Shown: positions 56,585 to 64,000 of the stretch, piece after piece
Layout of the letters: each line of letters begins with the position of its first letter
How positions within the stretch are numbered: the stretch's first letter is position 1
Assembly: GCA_910574865.1 (NCBI GenBank)
Contig: CAJTDN010000017.1
Location: 1-64,000, forward strand
Length of the DNA: 64,000 nt
Direction of reading: 5' to 3'
Source of the DNA: Lachnospiraceae bacterium
Lineage (GTDB): Bacteria > Bacillota > Clostridia > Lachnospirales > Lachnospiraceae
Position numbers and translations under genes: made by a program
The notes under the pieces: generated by a model
What the model was told of the DNA's origin: nothing
Seen by the model: the letters and a program-made list of their open reading frames with translations, nothing else
Database searches by the model: none

Positions 56585-56796
56585 AATACAAATATTACAG
56601 CACACAGCGCCCAGTATCGGCGGGGACATACCCAAAGCCAAAGGATAACCGAGTTGCGCATATCCATAATTTTGATAGGCGGCAATATGTAGCGGAGATA
56701 GGGCGGCTTGCATGGGGCTATATTGAGTATGATAAGCCGTTACAAAATGAGGATATAGACGGCTACGAGCTTATACCCGCTGCTTTCTTTTCATAA
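56581..56796 (+). CDS. small protein resembling DarA-related antirestriction proteins
   Basis: 71 residues from the ATG at 56581. MKYKYYSTQRPVSAGTYPKP...IHNFDRRQYVAEIGRLAWGYIEYDKPL resembles short Firmicute phage proteins annotated as 'defense against restriction DarA-related' (LPD28-like). The match is by memory of the motif only. It overlaps the preceding stop by four bases. Confidence 0.5.
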   Translation: MKYKYYSTQRPVSAGTYPKPKDNRVAHIHNFDRRQYVAEIGRLAWGYIEYDKPLQNEDIDGYELIPAAFFS

Positions 56797-56815
56797 CGAA
56801 AGAGGGGCAAACAAT

Positions 56816-57001
56816 ATGTATACATGGAAAAACGGGAACTACCAGCACGTAGGCGCAAATATTCAGAAAAGCATAAAAATAGACGCTGAAACGCTGGAAG
56901 TTATAGAGGGCGTAGAGGGGCGCAGCTTTTCTGATAAAGTGCGGAACATGGCAGCAGAGTACAGACGGTTAAAGTATGACGGGCTGGCGTCTAAAAAGTA
57001 A
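56816..57001 (+). CDS. small protein, possible ribbon-helix-helix
   Basis: 61 residues. IQKSIKIDAETLEVIEGVEGRSFSDKVRNMAAEYRR has the alternating strand plus two-helix pattern of ribbon-helix-helix DNA-binding proteins. Could regulate the replication/partition genes downstream. No close family name. Confidence 0.5.
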   Translation: MYTWKNGNYQHVGANIQKSIKIDAETLEVIEGVEGRSFSDKVRNMAAEYRRLKYDGLASKK

Positions 57002-57048
57002 TACCTATTCAGGAATAAGTAATACTTTTGGGAAAGCGAGGGCAGCGC

Positions 57049-57324
57049 ATGAAAGAGAACGACGAGGAACGCAGGGCGCTTATACATAAATACTACCAGC
57101 TATACAGACCGCTACAGAAGAGGCACAGCTTAAGAGAGCATAGCCACTTTGACATATACGGCAATAATCTTATTGAAATCTGGGAGTATGAGGGCGACAG
57201 AAAAGGGCGTTGCATCTGCAAAGTAAAAGAGGACACAGAGATAGCGTGCTACCAGCGGGCAATAGAAATGCTGGAAAGCTACAGCGGAAAGGAAATAGTA
57301 AGACATGGGAAAAGGGCAGGCTAA
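57049..57324 (+). CDS. hypothetical protein of the mobile element
   Basis: 91 residues from the ATG at 57049; seven extra codons upstream are possible. Basic and helical with a CICKVKED turn; no known motif. It overlaps the next gene by 20 bases in another frame, so the two are coupled. Confidence 0.45.
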   Translation: MKENDEERRALIHKYYQLYRPLQKRHSLREHSHFDIYGNNLIEIWEYEGDRKGRCICKVKEDTEIACYQRAIEMLESYSGKEIVRHGKRAG

Positions 57325-58336
57325 TAAGCCAGATTTTGTACGGGACATAAACACGGCGATTATGGAAGAACTGACGGCAGGCGGCATAAAGGACAATGCA
57401 GCAGGGCTGGCAGGGGAACTGAAAGAGATAGAAGAGGTTACGGAGCTTTGCGGGCTGCGTTTTAACGGTTATCTGGCAAAGATTGAAACACCACGCCCAC
57501 GGGGGACGCTGGACGAGGTTATAGTAGCTTTTACAAGAGAGGCAGCAGGCGCAAAGGGGGATATAACGATTGAGGCAATAAGGGAAAATCTTATAGGCAG
57601 CAAAGTTATAGCAGCTGGCGTAGTGCAGACGCTTAAGGACTTTGAGAGCGGTAAGGTGCTGGTATTCATTCTGGCAGATTTTATAAGAACGGCAAAAAGC
57701 CCTATGATGCAGGACGACGTAGCGCTACGGGGAATTATTGCGCATGAGCCTATATATAGGACGACACCGAGGGGCAAGCGCATTACTGATATTTCAGTAA
57801 TTGTTAAAAATGAGCTGACGGGTAACAAGTGTTTTATTCCCTGCATCTGCTGGCAGGAGCAGGCAGACGAGGTGGCGGGCTGGCAGCAGGGCGACACGGT
57901 AGAACTGCTGGGGAGATACCAAAGCCGCCAGTATGAAAAGGTTATTGATACCGACAGCGGCAGCAGGGAACGGCGCACGGCTTATGAGGTATCAGTACAG
58001 CTGATTAACAGAAAGGGGCGGCAGGAAATGAGAGTTAAAACAATAGTAAACAGCAAGGGAGAGCCGCAGGCTACAGAGATAGCAATACCGATAGAGGGCG
58101 CAGGCGGCGAACTGGGTAAGAGAGCAGTTATAAATTTAACTTCTCTTATAAGTGGGCTTAAATCCATGAAAACAGAGCAGGACATAGTAACGCATTACCA
58201 TATAATCTGCGGTTTTGCCAGTTGTTGCGAAACGTGCGGATTTATGACGGAAAAAAGCACTAATGACTTAATGCACATGGTAGAGCATCTGGTAGAAAAC
58301 GAGCTTGCAAGAGTGGCAGCTAATGACAGCCCGTGA
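57305..58336 (+). CDS. OB-fold (SSB-like) DNA-binding protein
   Basis: 343 residues. Residues about 138-240 (DDVALRGIIAHEPIYRTTPRGKRITDISVIVKN...KCFIPCICWQEQADEV...GDTVELLGRYQSRQYEK...YEVSVQLI) have the strand pattern of single-stranded-DNA-binding OB folds. N-terminal extension of unknown fold. C-terminal CGFASCCETCGF has five Cys. Likely binds ssDNA during element replication alongside the HUH protein downstream. Confidence 0.7.
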   Translation: MGKGQANKPDFVRDINTAIMEELTAGGIKDNAAGLAGELKEIEEVTELCGLRFNGYLAKIETPRPRGTLDEVIVAFTREAAGAKGDITIEAIRENLIGSKVIAAGVVQTLKDFESGKVLVFILADFIRTAKSPMMQDDVALRGIIAHEPIYRTTPRGKRITDISVIVKNELTGNKCFIPCICWQEQADEVAGWQQGDTVELLGRYQSRQYEKVIDTDSGSRERRTAYEVSVQLINRKGRQEMRVKTIVNSKGEPQATEIAIPIEGAGGELGKRAVINLTSLISGLKSMKTEQDIVTHYHIICGFASCCETCGFMTEKSTNDLMHMVEHLVENELARVAANDSP

Positions 58337-58571
58337 AATCTGCTACAGCTACCGCAGTGCAAAGCATAAGGCGCAGCAAATACAAATACTTGCAGAGCTG
58401 AACGGCGTAGACAGTCTGGAAATAATCAAGGTTTTAGTGCATGGCAGGGAAGAGCTGCCAGACAGCACGGTAAATAAGCTATTTAAGCGGCTTGACAAGC
58501 TGGAAATGGAGATAAGGGAAAGAGAGCGGGAATATAAGGCGATAGCGGCAGCGTTGAAAGGAGAGCTTTAG
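58323..58571 (+). CDS. hypothetical helical protein of the mobile element
   Basis: 82 residues from the ATG at 58323, overlapping the end of the preceding gene. Entirely helical, heptad-like from about residue 45 (KLFKRLDKLEMEIREREREY). No family recognised. Confidence 0.45.
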   Translation: MTAREICYSYRSAKHKAQQIQILAELNGVDSLEIIKVLVHGREELPDSTVNKLFKRLDKLEMEIREREREYKAIAAALKGEL

Positions 58572-58573
58572 AA

Positions 58574-59062
58574 TTGAGGAAAGTATACATATGCAGCCCG
58601 TATAGGGCAAAGGACGGCGCAGAGCTTGACAGAAACATAGACTATGCGCAGGCGCTTACAAAGCAGGCGATAGAGGCGGGATTAGCGCCGATTACGCCAC
58701 ATTTATATATGACGCAGTGCTTAAACGAGGACAAGCCAGAGGAACGGGCGGCAGGCATGGCAGCAGGCTTAACGCTGCTGAAAAGATGCGACTTTGTGAT
58801 AGTGGGCGTTAAGTACGGGATAAGCGAGGGAATGAGCGCCGAAATAGCGGCGGCAGATGCGGCGGGCATAGAGGTAGTGAACGCAGACAAGCTGCGCTAT
58901 AAGCTGGAACATGACCGCAGGGCGTGGCTGGAAGAGTACGCAAAGCTGCACGCCTGCGAGTTTTGCAGGGGCAGCAGGATACACACTTGCACGGGCTACC
59001 GCTGCCAGCAGCCATACAGAGAGGCTTACAAGTATGCAGAGGCACTTTTTACAAGCGGATAA
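58574..59062 (+). CDS. DUF4406/nucleoside-deoxyribosyltransferase-like protein
   Basis: 162 residues from the TTG at 58574, two bases after the previous stop and behind AAAGGAGAG. KVYICSPYRAKDG...RNIDYAQALTKQAIEAGLAPITPHLYMTQCLNEDKPEER...CDFVIVGVKYGISEGMSAEI has the fold pattern of DUF4406/nucleoside 2-deoxyribosyltransferase relatives common in phages. The C-terminal CEFCRGSRIHTCTGYRC has four Cys and may bind zinc. Substrate unknown. Confidence 0.65.
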   Translation: MRKVYICSPYRAKDGAELDRNIDYAQALTKQAIEAGLAPITPHLYMTQCLNEDKPEERAAGMAAGLTLLKRCDFVIVGVKYGISEGMSAEIAAADAAGIEVVNADKLRYKLEHDRRAWLEEYAKLHACEFCRGSRIHTCTGYRCQQPYREAYKYAEALFTSG

Positions 59063-59068
59063 AGGAAA

Positions 59069-59104
59069 AAGCCCCTACGGTACGGGAATACCATAGGGGC
59101 TAAG
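59069..59104 (+). terminator. hairpin after the DUF4406-like gene
   Basis: AGCCCCTA (59069-) ... TAGGGGCT form a stem with a GGTA/TACC inner step, ending about 59101. No strong T-run, so it may be a transcription pause or protein site. Confidence 0.45.
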
Positions 59105-59244
59105 CTATACAGCTTTTACAACCTAAACCCAGTATATCACTGTATGGCGAAAAAATCAAGGAAATTGCGGGCTTTGAGCCTGCTTTATCACTTGATAAAA
59201 CTATTAGCTTTCCGACAAAGTAGACCTTAAAGGAGTAAAAGTAT

Positions 59245-60012
59245 ATGCCATACGTTGAGAGGATTACAAGGGCGGGTAAAACCATAGAGATAGAACGCTA
59301 TTTTACGAGCAGATATAAAAAGCAGGGGATAAAGAGGGGGGATAAGGTTAAGCCCACCACAGAGCAGCAGGAGAAAATAAACACAAGGCAGGCAGAAAGA
59401 AAGCTGCGTATTCTGATAAATGCTAATTACGGGTATGGGGACTATCATTTAGTGCTGGACTACATACGGAAAAAGGGAGAGCCAGAGAGGACAAGGGAAG
59501 AGATGCGGCGGGACATAGATATATTCCTACGGGAGTGCCGCAAAGAATACAAAAAGGCTGGGTTAGAGTTTAAATACATACACGTAATGGAGATAGGCAG
59601 CAAAGGGGCAAGACACCACCACTTAGTTATAAACCAGATAGACACAAAGATATTGCAGCAGTGCTGGTATAAGGCATATGAGGGGCATAACAGAGTAAAA
59701 GTGTTTCCCCTGGACGACAGCGGGCAGTATGCAGAGCTGGCAGCATATTTGATTAAATATACAGACACACACAGAAAGACAGAGGACGGGGCACTGCAAG
59801 GCAAGCGCTGGAACTGTAGCAGGAATTTAGTAAGACCAGAGCCAGAGATACGGATAATTTCAAGCCGTGAATGGTTCAAGGCAGAGGCAAGACCGATAAA
59901 GGGCTACTACGTAGACAAGGACAGCGTAAGCAAGGGGGTACACAGCCCAGAGTATTACGGCTATGGGTATTTCAGATACACGCTTGTAAAACTGGCAGGA
60001 GAGGGGGGATAA
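59245..60012 (+). CDS. HUH replication endonuclease (Rep-like)
   Basis: 255 residues. GSKGARHHHLVIN (residues 118-130) is the HUH metal motif; AAYLIKYTDTHRK holds the candidate nicking tyrosines Tyr168/Tyr172. Residues 1-60 are basic. This is the pattern of rolling-circle Rep/relaxase-like proteins of small plasmids and phages. It probably nicks an origin in the element. A ribosome-binding site AAAGGAG precedes the start. Confidence 0.72.
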   Translation: MPYVERITRAGKTIEIERYFTSRYKKQGIKRGDKVKPTTEQQEKINTRQAERKLRILINANYGYGDYHLVLDYIRKKGEPERTREEMRRDIDIFLRECRKEYKKAGLEFKYIHVMEIGSKGARHHHLVINQIDTKILQQCWYKAYEGHNRVKVFPLDDSGQYAELAAYLIKYTDTHRKTEDGALQGKRWNCSRNLVRPEPEIRIISSREWFKAEARPIKGYYVDKDSVSKGVHSPEYYGYGYFRYTLVKLAGEGG

Positions 60013-60013
60013 G

Positions 60014-60178
60014 ATGCAGGCGGTAAAGGTTATAAGGATTGCGGCAGCAGTCATAGGGGCAGGGCTTTTGAGTGCAGGACTGGCGGCAGCAGGCGCACTG
60101 GCAGTAGCCATACAGCACGCCAGCGAGGATATGAGGAACTGGGAGCGCTGGAACGATAACGACGACAGAGGGGTATAA
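60014..60178 (+). CDS. small membrane peptide of the mobile element
   Basis: 54 residues starting one base after the Rep stop (GGGGGGAT upstream). MQAVKVIRIAAAVIGAGLLS is a membrane segment that continues AGLAAAGALAVAI; an acidic tail (NWERWNDNDDRGV) follows. Too short for family calls. Confidence 0.5.
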   Translation: MQAVKVIRIAAAVIGAGLLSAGLAAAGALAVAIQHASEDMRNWERWNDNDDRGV

Positions 60179-60182
60179 GGGA

Positions 60183-60431
60183 ATGAGGCAGAGGCTTAAG
60201 TATTGGATATTCCAGAGAGGCAAGAACTGTAAGCACTGCTGTCTATGGTGTGAGTATTTCAGCATATGCAGCGGACAGATAGAGCAGGAGCGGCAGACAT
60301 ATAAAGCGAGGCTGCCAGACGGCAGAGGAATAGCCATAAAAACAGTGCCAGAAAGAGAGCGGCAGATACAGCGCCGCATACTGAAAAAAATATGCACGGA
60401 AAGGAGAGAGCGGGAACATGAGAAACTTTAG
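60183..60431 (+). CDS. small basic protein with Cys cluster
   Basis: 82 residues. GKNCKHCCLWCEYFSIC gives five Cys within 17 residues, likely zinc-binding, and the C-terminus is Arg/Lys/Glu-rich. It overlaps the next gene by 14 bases. Confidence 0.5.
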   Translation: MRQRLKYWIFQRGKNCKHCCLWCEYFSICSGQIEQERQTYKARLPDGRGIAIKTVPERERQIQRRILKKICTERREREHEKL

Positions 60432-60828
60432 GCTGGACGACGAGAGCGGGCATCAAGAGGCGCTATTTAGCTGGGCGGCATACCAGCAAGGGCGTATGCC
60501 AGAATTAGAGTATCTGCATCATGTACCAAACGGCGGCAAAAGGGACAAGGCGACAGCCACGGCGCTTAAGAGGCAGGGCGTTAAGGCGGGAGTGCCAGAC
60601 ATTGTGCTACCAGCAGTACGGGCAGGATACCACGGGCTGTACATAGAGCTTAAGGCTGGAAAGAATACCACAACGGACAATCAGAAACGCTGGTTAGAGT
60701 ATCTGCGGCAGCAGGGATATTATACGGCGGTATGCTATGGCTGGCAGCCAGCGGCAGAACTGATAGAGCGGTATTTACTGCACCCAGAAGAGCTTACACA
60801 AGAGCAGGAAACAATTACAATGCGCTAG
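60418..60828 (+). CDS. VRR-NUC domain nuclease
   Basis: 136 residues. HQEALFSWAAYQQG, HHVPNGGKRDKATA, GVKAGVPDIVLPAV (PD motif), LYIELKAGKNTTTDNQKRW (E-x-K) and YTAVCYGW form the VRR-NUC PD-(D/E)xK core. Phage copies resolve branched replication or recombination intermediates. The position between Rep and ParA fits an element replication module. Confidence 0.85.
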   Translation: MRNFRLDDESGHQEALFSWAAYQQGRMPELEYLHHVPNGGKRDKATATALKRQGVKAGVPDIVLPAVRAGYHGLYIELKAGKNTTTDNQKRWLEYLRQQGYYTAVCYGWQPAAELIERYLLHPEELTQEQETITMR

Positions 60829-60854
60829 AGGCGGCGCAGAAAGAGAGGCAGAGA

Positions 60855-61607
60855 ATGAAAACAATAAGCATTTTGAACTTAAAGGGCGGCGTAGCCAAGA
60901 CCTTTACAGCGGCAAATATGGCGTATGAGCTTTACCGCAGGGGCTATAAAGTCCTGCTGCTGGATAATGACAAGCAGGGTAACTTAAGCAAGGCATACGG
61001 AAGATACGACGCAGAGAGCGTAGCGCCGATAACAAAGCTGCTTAGCGGGGAATGGTTAAACCCAGAGGAAATAATACAGCATACGGAGTATGAGGGCATA
61101 GACATTATCACGGCGAATATGTCACTTTTCGGCGCTACATGGAATTTAACCAAAGAGGAAAACGAAAACCAGACGGAGCGGTATAGCGCTTGCAAGTTAT
61201 GGCACTATGATTACTGCATCATAGATAACCCGCCAGACATAGGGCTTAACGTGATAAATGCGTTGGCAATAACGGACGAGGTTATAGTACCCGTAAAGCT
61301 GGATAATTACGCTTTAGAGGGGCTGGACATTGTGGCAGAGCAGATAGAGGACGTAAAAGAGTATAACCCAGCAATTAAGCTGGCGGGCGTTCTGATTACG
61401 TCATACCAGAACACGGACGGGGAGAGCGCAGGCGTGGAGTGGCTGGAAGAGCAGGGAATATATAATATTCTGGGGATTGTAAGATATTCAAAAAAAGTAG
61501 CGGAAAATTCTTTCCTGCAAAAGCCTATCTATGAGTATAGCCCGTGCTGCGGGGCGGCGCAGGGGTACAAGAAATTTGTGACGGCATATACGGGGAAAGC
61601 GAGGTAA
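60855..61607 (+). CDS. ParA-type ATPase of the mobile element
   Basis: 250 residues from the ATG at 60855 (AGAGAGG upstream; longer frame upstream overlaps the nuclease and is rejected). Deviant Walker A NLKGGVAKTFTAANMAYELY, with Ala where most ParA have Gly (KGGVGKT); Walker B CIIDNPPDIGL; then IVPVKLDNYALEGLDIV. Partners with the ParB fusion downstream in segregating the extrachromosomal form. Confidence 0.9.
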   Translation: MKTISILNLKGGVAKTFTAANMAYELYRRGYKVLLLDNDKQGNLSKAYGRYDAESVAPITKLLSGEWLNPEEIIQHTEYEGIDIITANMSLFGATWNLTKEENENQTERYSACKLWHYDYCIIDNPPDIGLNVINALAITDEVIVPVKLDNYALEGLDIVAEQIEDVKEYNPAIKLAGVLITSYQNTDGESAGVEWLEEQGIYNILGIVRYSKKVAENSFLQKPIYEYSPCCGAAQGYKKFVTAYTGKAR

Positions 61608-61612
61608 AGAAA

Positions 61613-61846
61613 ATGGGAAAAGAAAACTATAGAAAAGATTATCAGATAGCAGGATATAGATTTGTTGAGTGCATATTATGCGGGAAACGTTATAATGCTG
61701 GGCGTGGTGGAAATGGTGCAGGGGTAAGGTACTGCCAAGCGTTAAAAAATGATTGGTGGGCTAGGCATATAGGGGAAGAAAGCGAAGAGAAAATACACGT
61801 ACAAGAAAAAGACATAACATTGTGTGAAAAGATGAAAGCGAGGTAA
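61613..61846 (+). CDS. small Cys-containing protein between parA and parB
   Basis: 77 residues from the ATG at 61613 (GAGGTAAAG upstream). FVECILCGKRYNAGRGGNGAGVRYC has three Cys, possible zinc binding. Six bases before the ParB start. Role unknown; its place between parA and parB suggests a partition or replication factor. Confidence 0.5.
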   Translation: MGKENYRKDYQIAGYRFVECILCGKRYNAGRGGNGAGVRYCQALKNDWWARHIGEESEEKIHVQEKDITLCEKMKAR

Positions 61847-61851
61847 AGAAT

Positions 61852-63114
61852 ATGGCAAAGTTTGGTATAAATGACATTTTGAACGCAAAGACAAAGGCAG
61901 CGGGAGCGCCAACAGCGGCAGAGGGATACAAAGAGATTTATTTAAGCCCGTATGAGGTAAAGGCGGCGCAGGAGAACACGCACCAGAGCTTAGAGAACAT
62001 AGAGGAACTGGCAGACAGCTTTTTACACGTAGGGCAAGAGCAACCAACGGTTTTAGCGAGGATAAAGGGCGAGTATTTCATAATCGACGGACACAGACGC
62101 AACGCCGCTAATATTCTGAATTTGGAGCGGGGACACAAAGAGTATGAAAAAGTCCTCTACCGCTATATGGATATGAGCGAGGCTATGTATGAGCTGCGGC
62201 TACTGGCTGGCAATGGATATACACAGCCGCTTACAGCCTATGAAAAAACAAGATTAGTAGAGCGAACCAAAGCGGCGCTGATGCGGGCAAAAAAAGAGGA
62301 CGGGCTAGAGATACAAGGCAAAATGCGTGATTTGATAGCCGCTATGCTGAATGAAAGCCCCACGAATGTAGCCAGAATGGAGAGCATAAACAATAACGCC
62401 ACGCCAGAGGTAAAAGAGCAGCTTAAGAGCGGCAATATCGGTATCACTGCTGCTTATGAGGCTGCAAAGCTGCCGCCAGAAGAGCAGAAAGCCATAGCAG
62501 ACAAAGTGGCAGCGGGCGAGGACATAAGGGCAAAAGAAATAGCTGCAAAGGTGGCAGAGAAAAAGGCGGGCGACAATTACGAAACGCCGCACCCAGAGAG
62601 TATAACATCTTTGTGCTATTCATGCCAGCGATACAAAGACTGCAACGTAAAAACTGGAACTTGCGAAAAGTGCGACCAGTACATAAACAAAGCAGAGGCA
62701 GAAAAGACAGAAGAACAGCGGTATAACGAAGAGCAGGACAGAATAGACAAGCAGACCAGAAAGAAATTGCAGGAACGGGCAGACAAGGAAAAAATGGAAA
62801 ATCTGCCGAGTGCTGGAAAAGCAGCGGATAAAGTGCATGAGATAAAAATAGCAGCGTCTTACTATGACGACGTTACAAGCGGCAGGAAACGCTTTGAACT
62901 GCGGAAAAATGATAGAGGCTACAAAGTGGGCGATACGCTTAAAATGCTGGAATTTGAGGACGGAAAGCACACGGGGCGCATAATTGATGCGGATATTATT
63001 TATATGCTGGAAGATTACGCAGGGCTGGAAGAGGGTTATTGTATTCTGGGAATTGATGTGAAAGCGTTTAGCGGAATGGTGTCCGAAACGGACACGGGGG
63101 GGCAGAGCAGATAG
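61852..63114 (+). CDS. ParB fused to a DUF3850/ASCH-like domain
   Basis: 420 residues. ParB/sulfiredoxin domain about 25-120 with IIDGHRRNAANIL (GHRR motif, residues 80-83), then a helical DNA-binding part to about 230 (LNESPTNVARMESI). A Cys cluster follows (CYSCQRYKDC, CEKCDQ; residues 255-274), then a charged coiled coil, and from about 327 the block VHEIKIAASYYDDVTSGRKRFELRKNDRGYKVGDTL...GRIIDADIIYML typical of DUF3850, an ASCH-like (PUA-related) fold. The fusion is not a feature of chromosomal ParB. Confidence 0.85.
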   Translation: MAKFGINDILNAKTKAAGAPTAAEGYKEIYLSPYEVKAAQENTHQSLENIEELADSFLHVGQEQPTVLARIKGEYFIIDGHRRNAANILNLERGHKEYEKVLYRYMDMSEAMYELRLLAGNGYTQPLTAYEKTRLVERTKAALMRAKKEDGLEIQGKMRDLIAAMLNESPTNVARMESINNNATPEVKEQLKSGNIGITAAYEAAKLPPEEQKAIADKVAAGEDIRAKEIAAKVAEKKAGDNYETPHPESITSLCYSCQRYKDCNVKTGTCEKCDQYINKAEAEKTEEQRYNEEQDRIDKQTRKKLQERADKEKMENLPSAGKAADKVHEIKIAASYYDDVTSGRKRFELRKNDRGYKVGDTLKMLEFEDGKHTGRIIDADIIYMLEDYAGLEEGYCILGIDVKAFSGMVSETDTGGQSR

Positions 63115-63122
63115 CGGGACAA

Positions 63123-63194
63123 ATGAGCATTGAAGATTACCAGAAAGGCGGGCAGGCAGGAAATGAACAGACGGCAGCGGAAAAAGAAGAGTAA
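63123..63194 (+). CDS. possible 23-residue peptide
   Basis: ATG at 63123, MSIEDYQKGGQAGNEQTAAE then KEE and stop. No good ribosome-binding site. Composition like the element's other genes. Listed only because the region is otherwise unused; low confidence. Confidence 0.2.
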   Translation: MSIEDYQKGGQAGNEQTAAEKEE

Positions 63195-63257
63195 GCAGCA
63201 GGAAATAACAATTTTCATAGGCTGCGAAAGGTAGCCAGAGCAGAGGACTACCGAAAA

Positions 63258-63356
63258 ATGAAAAACAGTATAGAGTACCAGCTTAGAGCGGGCAGCGTAG
63301 TAGTGCTGCCTGCCTATCTGCACGTTGAGGCAATTATACAGCAGCGGGCGTATTGA
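63258..63356 (+). CDS. possible 32-residue peptide
   Basis: MKNSIEYQLRAGSVVVLPAY LHVEAIIQQRAY between ParB and the next gene. GAGG lies about 12 bases upstream. The codon style matches the element. No family. Confidence 0.3.
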   Translation: MKNSIEYQLRAGSVVVLPAYLHVEAIIQQRAY

Positions 63357-63385
63357 GATTAAGCAGGAAAGCGAGGTAAAACAGC

Positions 63386-63916
63386 ATGAAGTATAGGCAG
63401 TGGAAAAAGAATTATAAAAAACTGCATGGAGTAAACCCGCCTTTAGAACTGGATAAGCGCAAGCAGCGCAGGTTTGCGAAAAAGGCAATTAAGAATATAA
63501 GCAGCATAGACTTTGCATCTATAGCCACAAGAGCGGCAGAGGCATTTACAAACGCTTTTGCATCTGTTATGCGGGGGCTTGGCGGGGCTTTTGATACGGC
63601 AGGGACGGTATGCAGGAATGCTGCGGATAATGTGCAGCCGATAGAGATTAAGGGGCGTGTATTCAGCTGGCAAGTAAAAGAGTACGGCAGTGGTCTTTAT
63701 GCAGTGTATGAGATAAACGCACTGGGCGGCGCTGACGAGCTTAGAGCCGTTACATATAGCCAAAAGGCAGCAGAAAAGATAGCGGAGATATTAGAGAGCG
63801 ACCACTTAGAGCATATAAGGCAGACAAGCCCAGATAGGATACAGCGCAGGAATGATGCAGCAGACGGCTTACGGGCAGCAGTCATTACGGCGTATGAAAG
63901 CGGGGTGCTAAAATGA
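63386..63916 (+). CDS. hypothetical protein of the mobile element
   Basis: 176 residues. Very basic N-terminus (MKYRQWKKNYKKLHG, DKRKQRRFAKKAIKN), a short Ala/Gly-rich helical middle, then a compact acidic domain (GRVFSWQVKEYGSGLYAVYEINALGG...AEKIAEILESDHLEHI). No recognised family. Its stop overlaps the next start by four bases. Confidence 0.55.
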   Translation: MKYRQWKKNYKKLHGVNPPLELDKRKQRRFAKKAIKNISSIDFASIATRAAEAFTNAFASVMRGLGGAFDTAGTVCRNAADNVQPIEIKGRVFSWQVKEYGSGLYAVYEINALGGADELRAVTYSQKAAEKIAEILESDHLEHIRQTSPDRIQRRNDAADGLRAAVITAYESGVLK

Positions 63917-64000
63917 GCGAAAAAGGCAACGGCTGGATTTATGTAAATCCTTACCCAGAATACGAGGAATTATTTAAGCATATTGAGGCGGCATTAGGAT
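63913..64000 (+). CDS. hypothetical protein, cut by window edge
   Basis: From ATG 63913: MSEKGNGWIYVNPYPEYEEL... with the ATGA overlap to the preceding stop. Only about 29 residues visible. No domain call possible. Confidence 0.55.
   Translation, partial: MSEKGNGWIYVNPYPEYEELFKHIEAALG

Larger units (their letters stand above)
53230..64000 (+). mobile_element. integrated phage- or plasmid-like element, left part
   Basis: From about 53.4 kb all genes are on the plus strand, short, and overlapping or tightly packed, with a marked rise in AGA, GCA/GCG and 'GCAG' use compared with the chromosome. Content includes an HUH replication protein, ParA, ParB, an OB-fold DNA-binding protein, VRR-NUC nuclease, methyltransferase and a tRNA-like gene. 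No integrase, capsid, terminase or conjugation gene is seen; the right end is outside the window. The left boundary is set by gene content, not by an identified attachment site. Confidence 0.75.

Noticed and set aside
60732-60854. 41 extra N-terminal residues of the element ParA
   Set aside because: They overlap the VRR-NUC gene in another frame, have no ribosome-binding site, and the ATG at 60855 has one right upstream of the Walker motif.

Overview
The window is a chromosomal origin region of a low-to-mid GC Firmicute, most likely a Lachnospiraceae-type Clostridia. Evidence is the gene order serS - DUF4446 - parB - parA - rsmG - mnmG - mnmE - jag - yidC - yidD - rnpA - rpmH | oriC | dnaA - dnaN - S4 protein - recF - gyrB - gyrA, with DnaA-box clusters on both sides of dnaA and three 16-bp parS sites about 8 kb to the left. 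Genes left of about 18 kb lie on the minus strand and most genes to the right lie on the plus strand, so transcription mostly follows the replication forks.

Layout. 1-0.44 kb: 5' end of an IS110-family transposase running off the window, with a long non-coding flank. 1-5.8 kb: a small coiled-coil protein, a membrane-anchored C39-like cysteine protease, two tRNA genes (Val-GAC, Arg-CCU) and two domain-of-unknown-function proteins. 5.9-17.7 kb: the conserved replication, segregation, tRNA-modification and membrane-insertion block. 18-20 kb: oriC. 18.4-27.4 kb: dnaA to gyrA. 27.4-44.5 kb: a large carbohydrate-use region: a sugar-isomerase-like/aldo-keto reductase fusion two bases after gyrA, an AraC regulator, a CooC-like ATPase with an Fe-S protein and an MFS transporter, then a GH36-like hydrolase, an AllA-like cupin, a class II aldolase, a PfkB kinase, a fucose/arabinose-isomerase-like protein, a mutarotase, a second aldo-keto reductase and a GH35-like hydrolase. 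Together they can hydrolyse a galactoside-like substrate, then isomerise, phosphorylate and cleave the sugar; the substrate cannot be read from sequence. 44.9-53.0 kb: a YbaK-type deacylase, a LysR regulator, a nucleotidyltransferase remnant, a methionine ABC transporter (metQNI), a free-methionine-R-sulfoxide reductase, two-subunit fumarase/tartrate dehydratase and a PlsC acyltransferase. 53.2 kb to the end: an integrated phage- or plasmid-like element, all plus strand, with different base and codon use: PAPS-reductase-like protein, a tRNA-Ser(UGA)-like gene, DNA methyltransferase, OB-fold protein, HUH replication endonuclease, VRR-NUC nuclease, ParA, and a ParB fused to a DUF3850/ASCH-like domain. 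No integrase or structural genes are visible, so the element continues beyond the window.

The least explained content is a set of intergenic structured repeat families: a ~150-nt three-hairpin element (4.3, 34.4, 47.1 kb); a hairpin family around a 'TGATGTTGG...CCCAYGGATTACT' core (2.8, 7.3, 9.9-10.0, 46.6, 50.0, 53.0 kb); a composite hairpin element inverted at 49.9 and 53.0-53.2 kb; an inverted pair at 4.7 and 10.1 kb; a tandem ~126-bp hairpin repeat between gyrB and gyrA; and a leader motif ending in TAAGTGCTCAT just before the ribosome-binding sites of gyrA, the aldolase and, in shorter form, two other genes. All calls are by eye; no database search or folding program was run.
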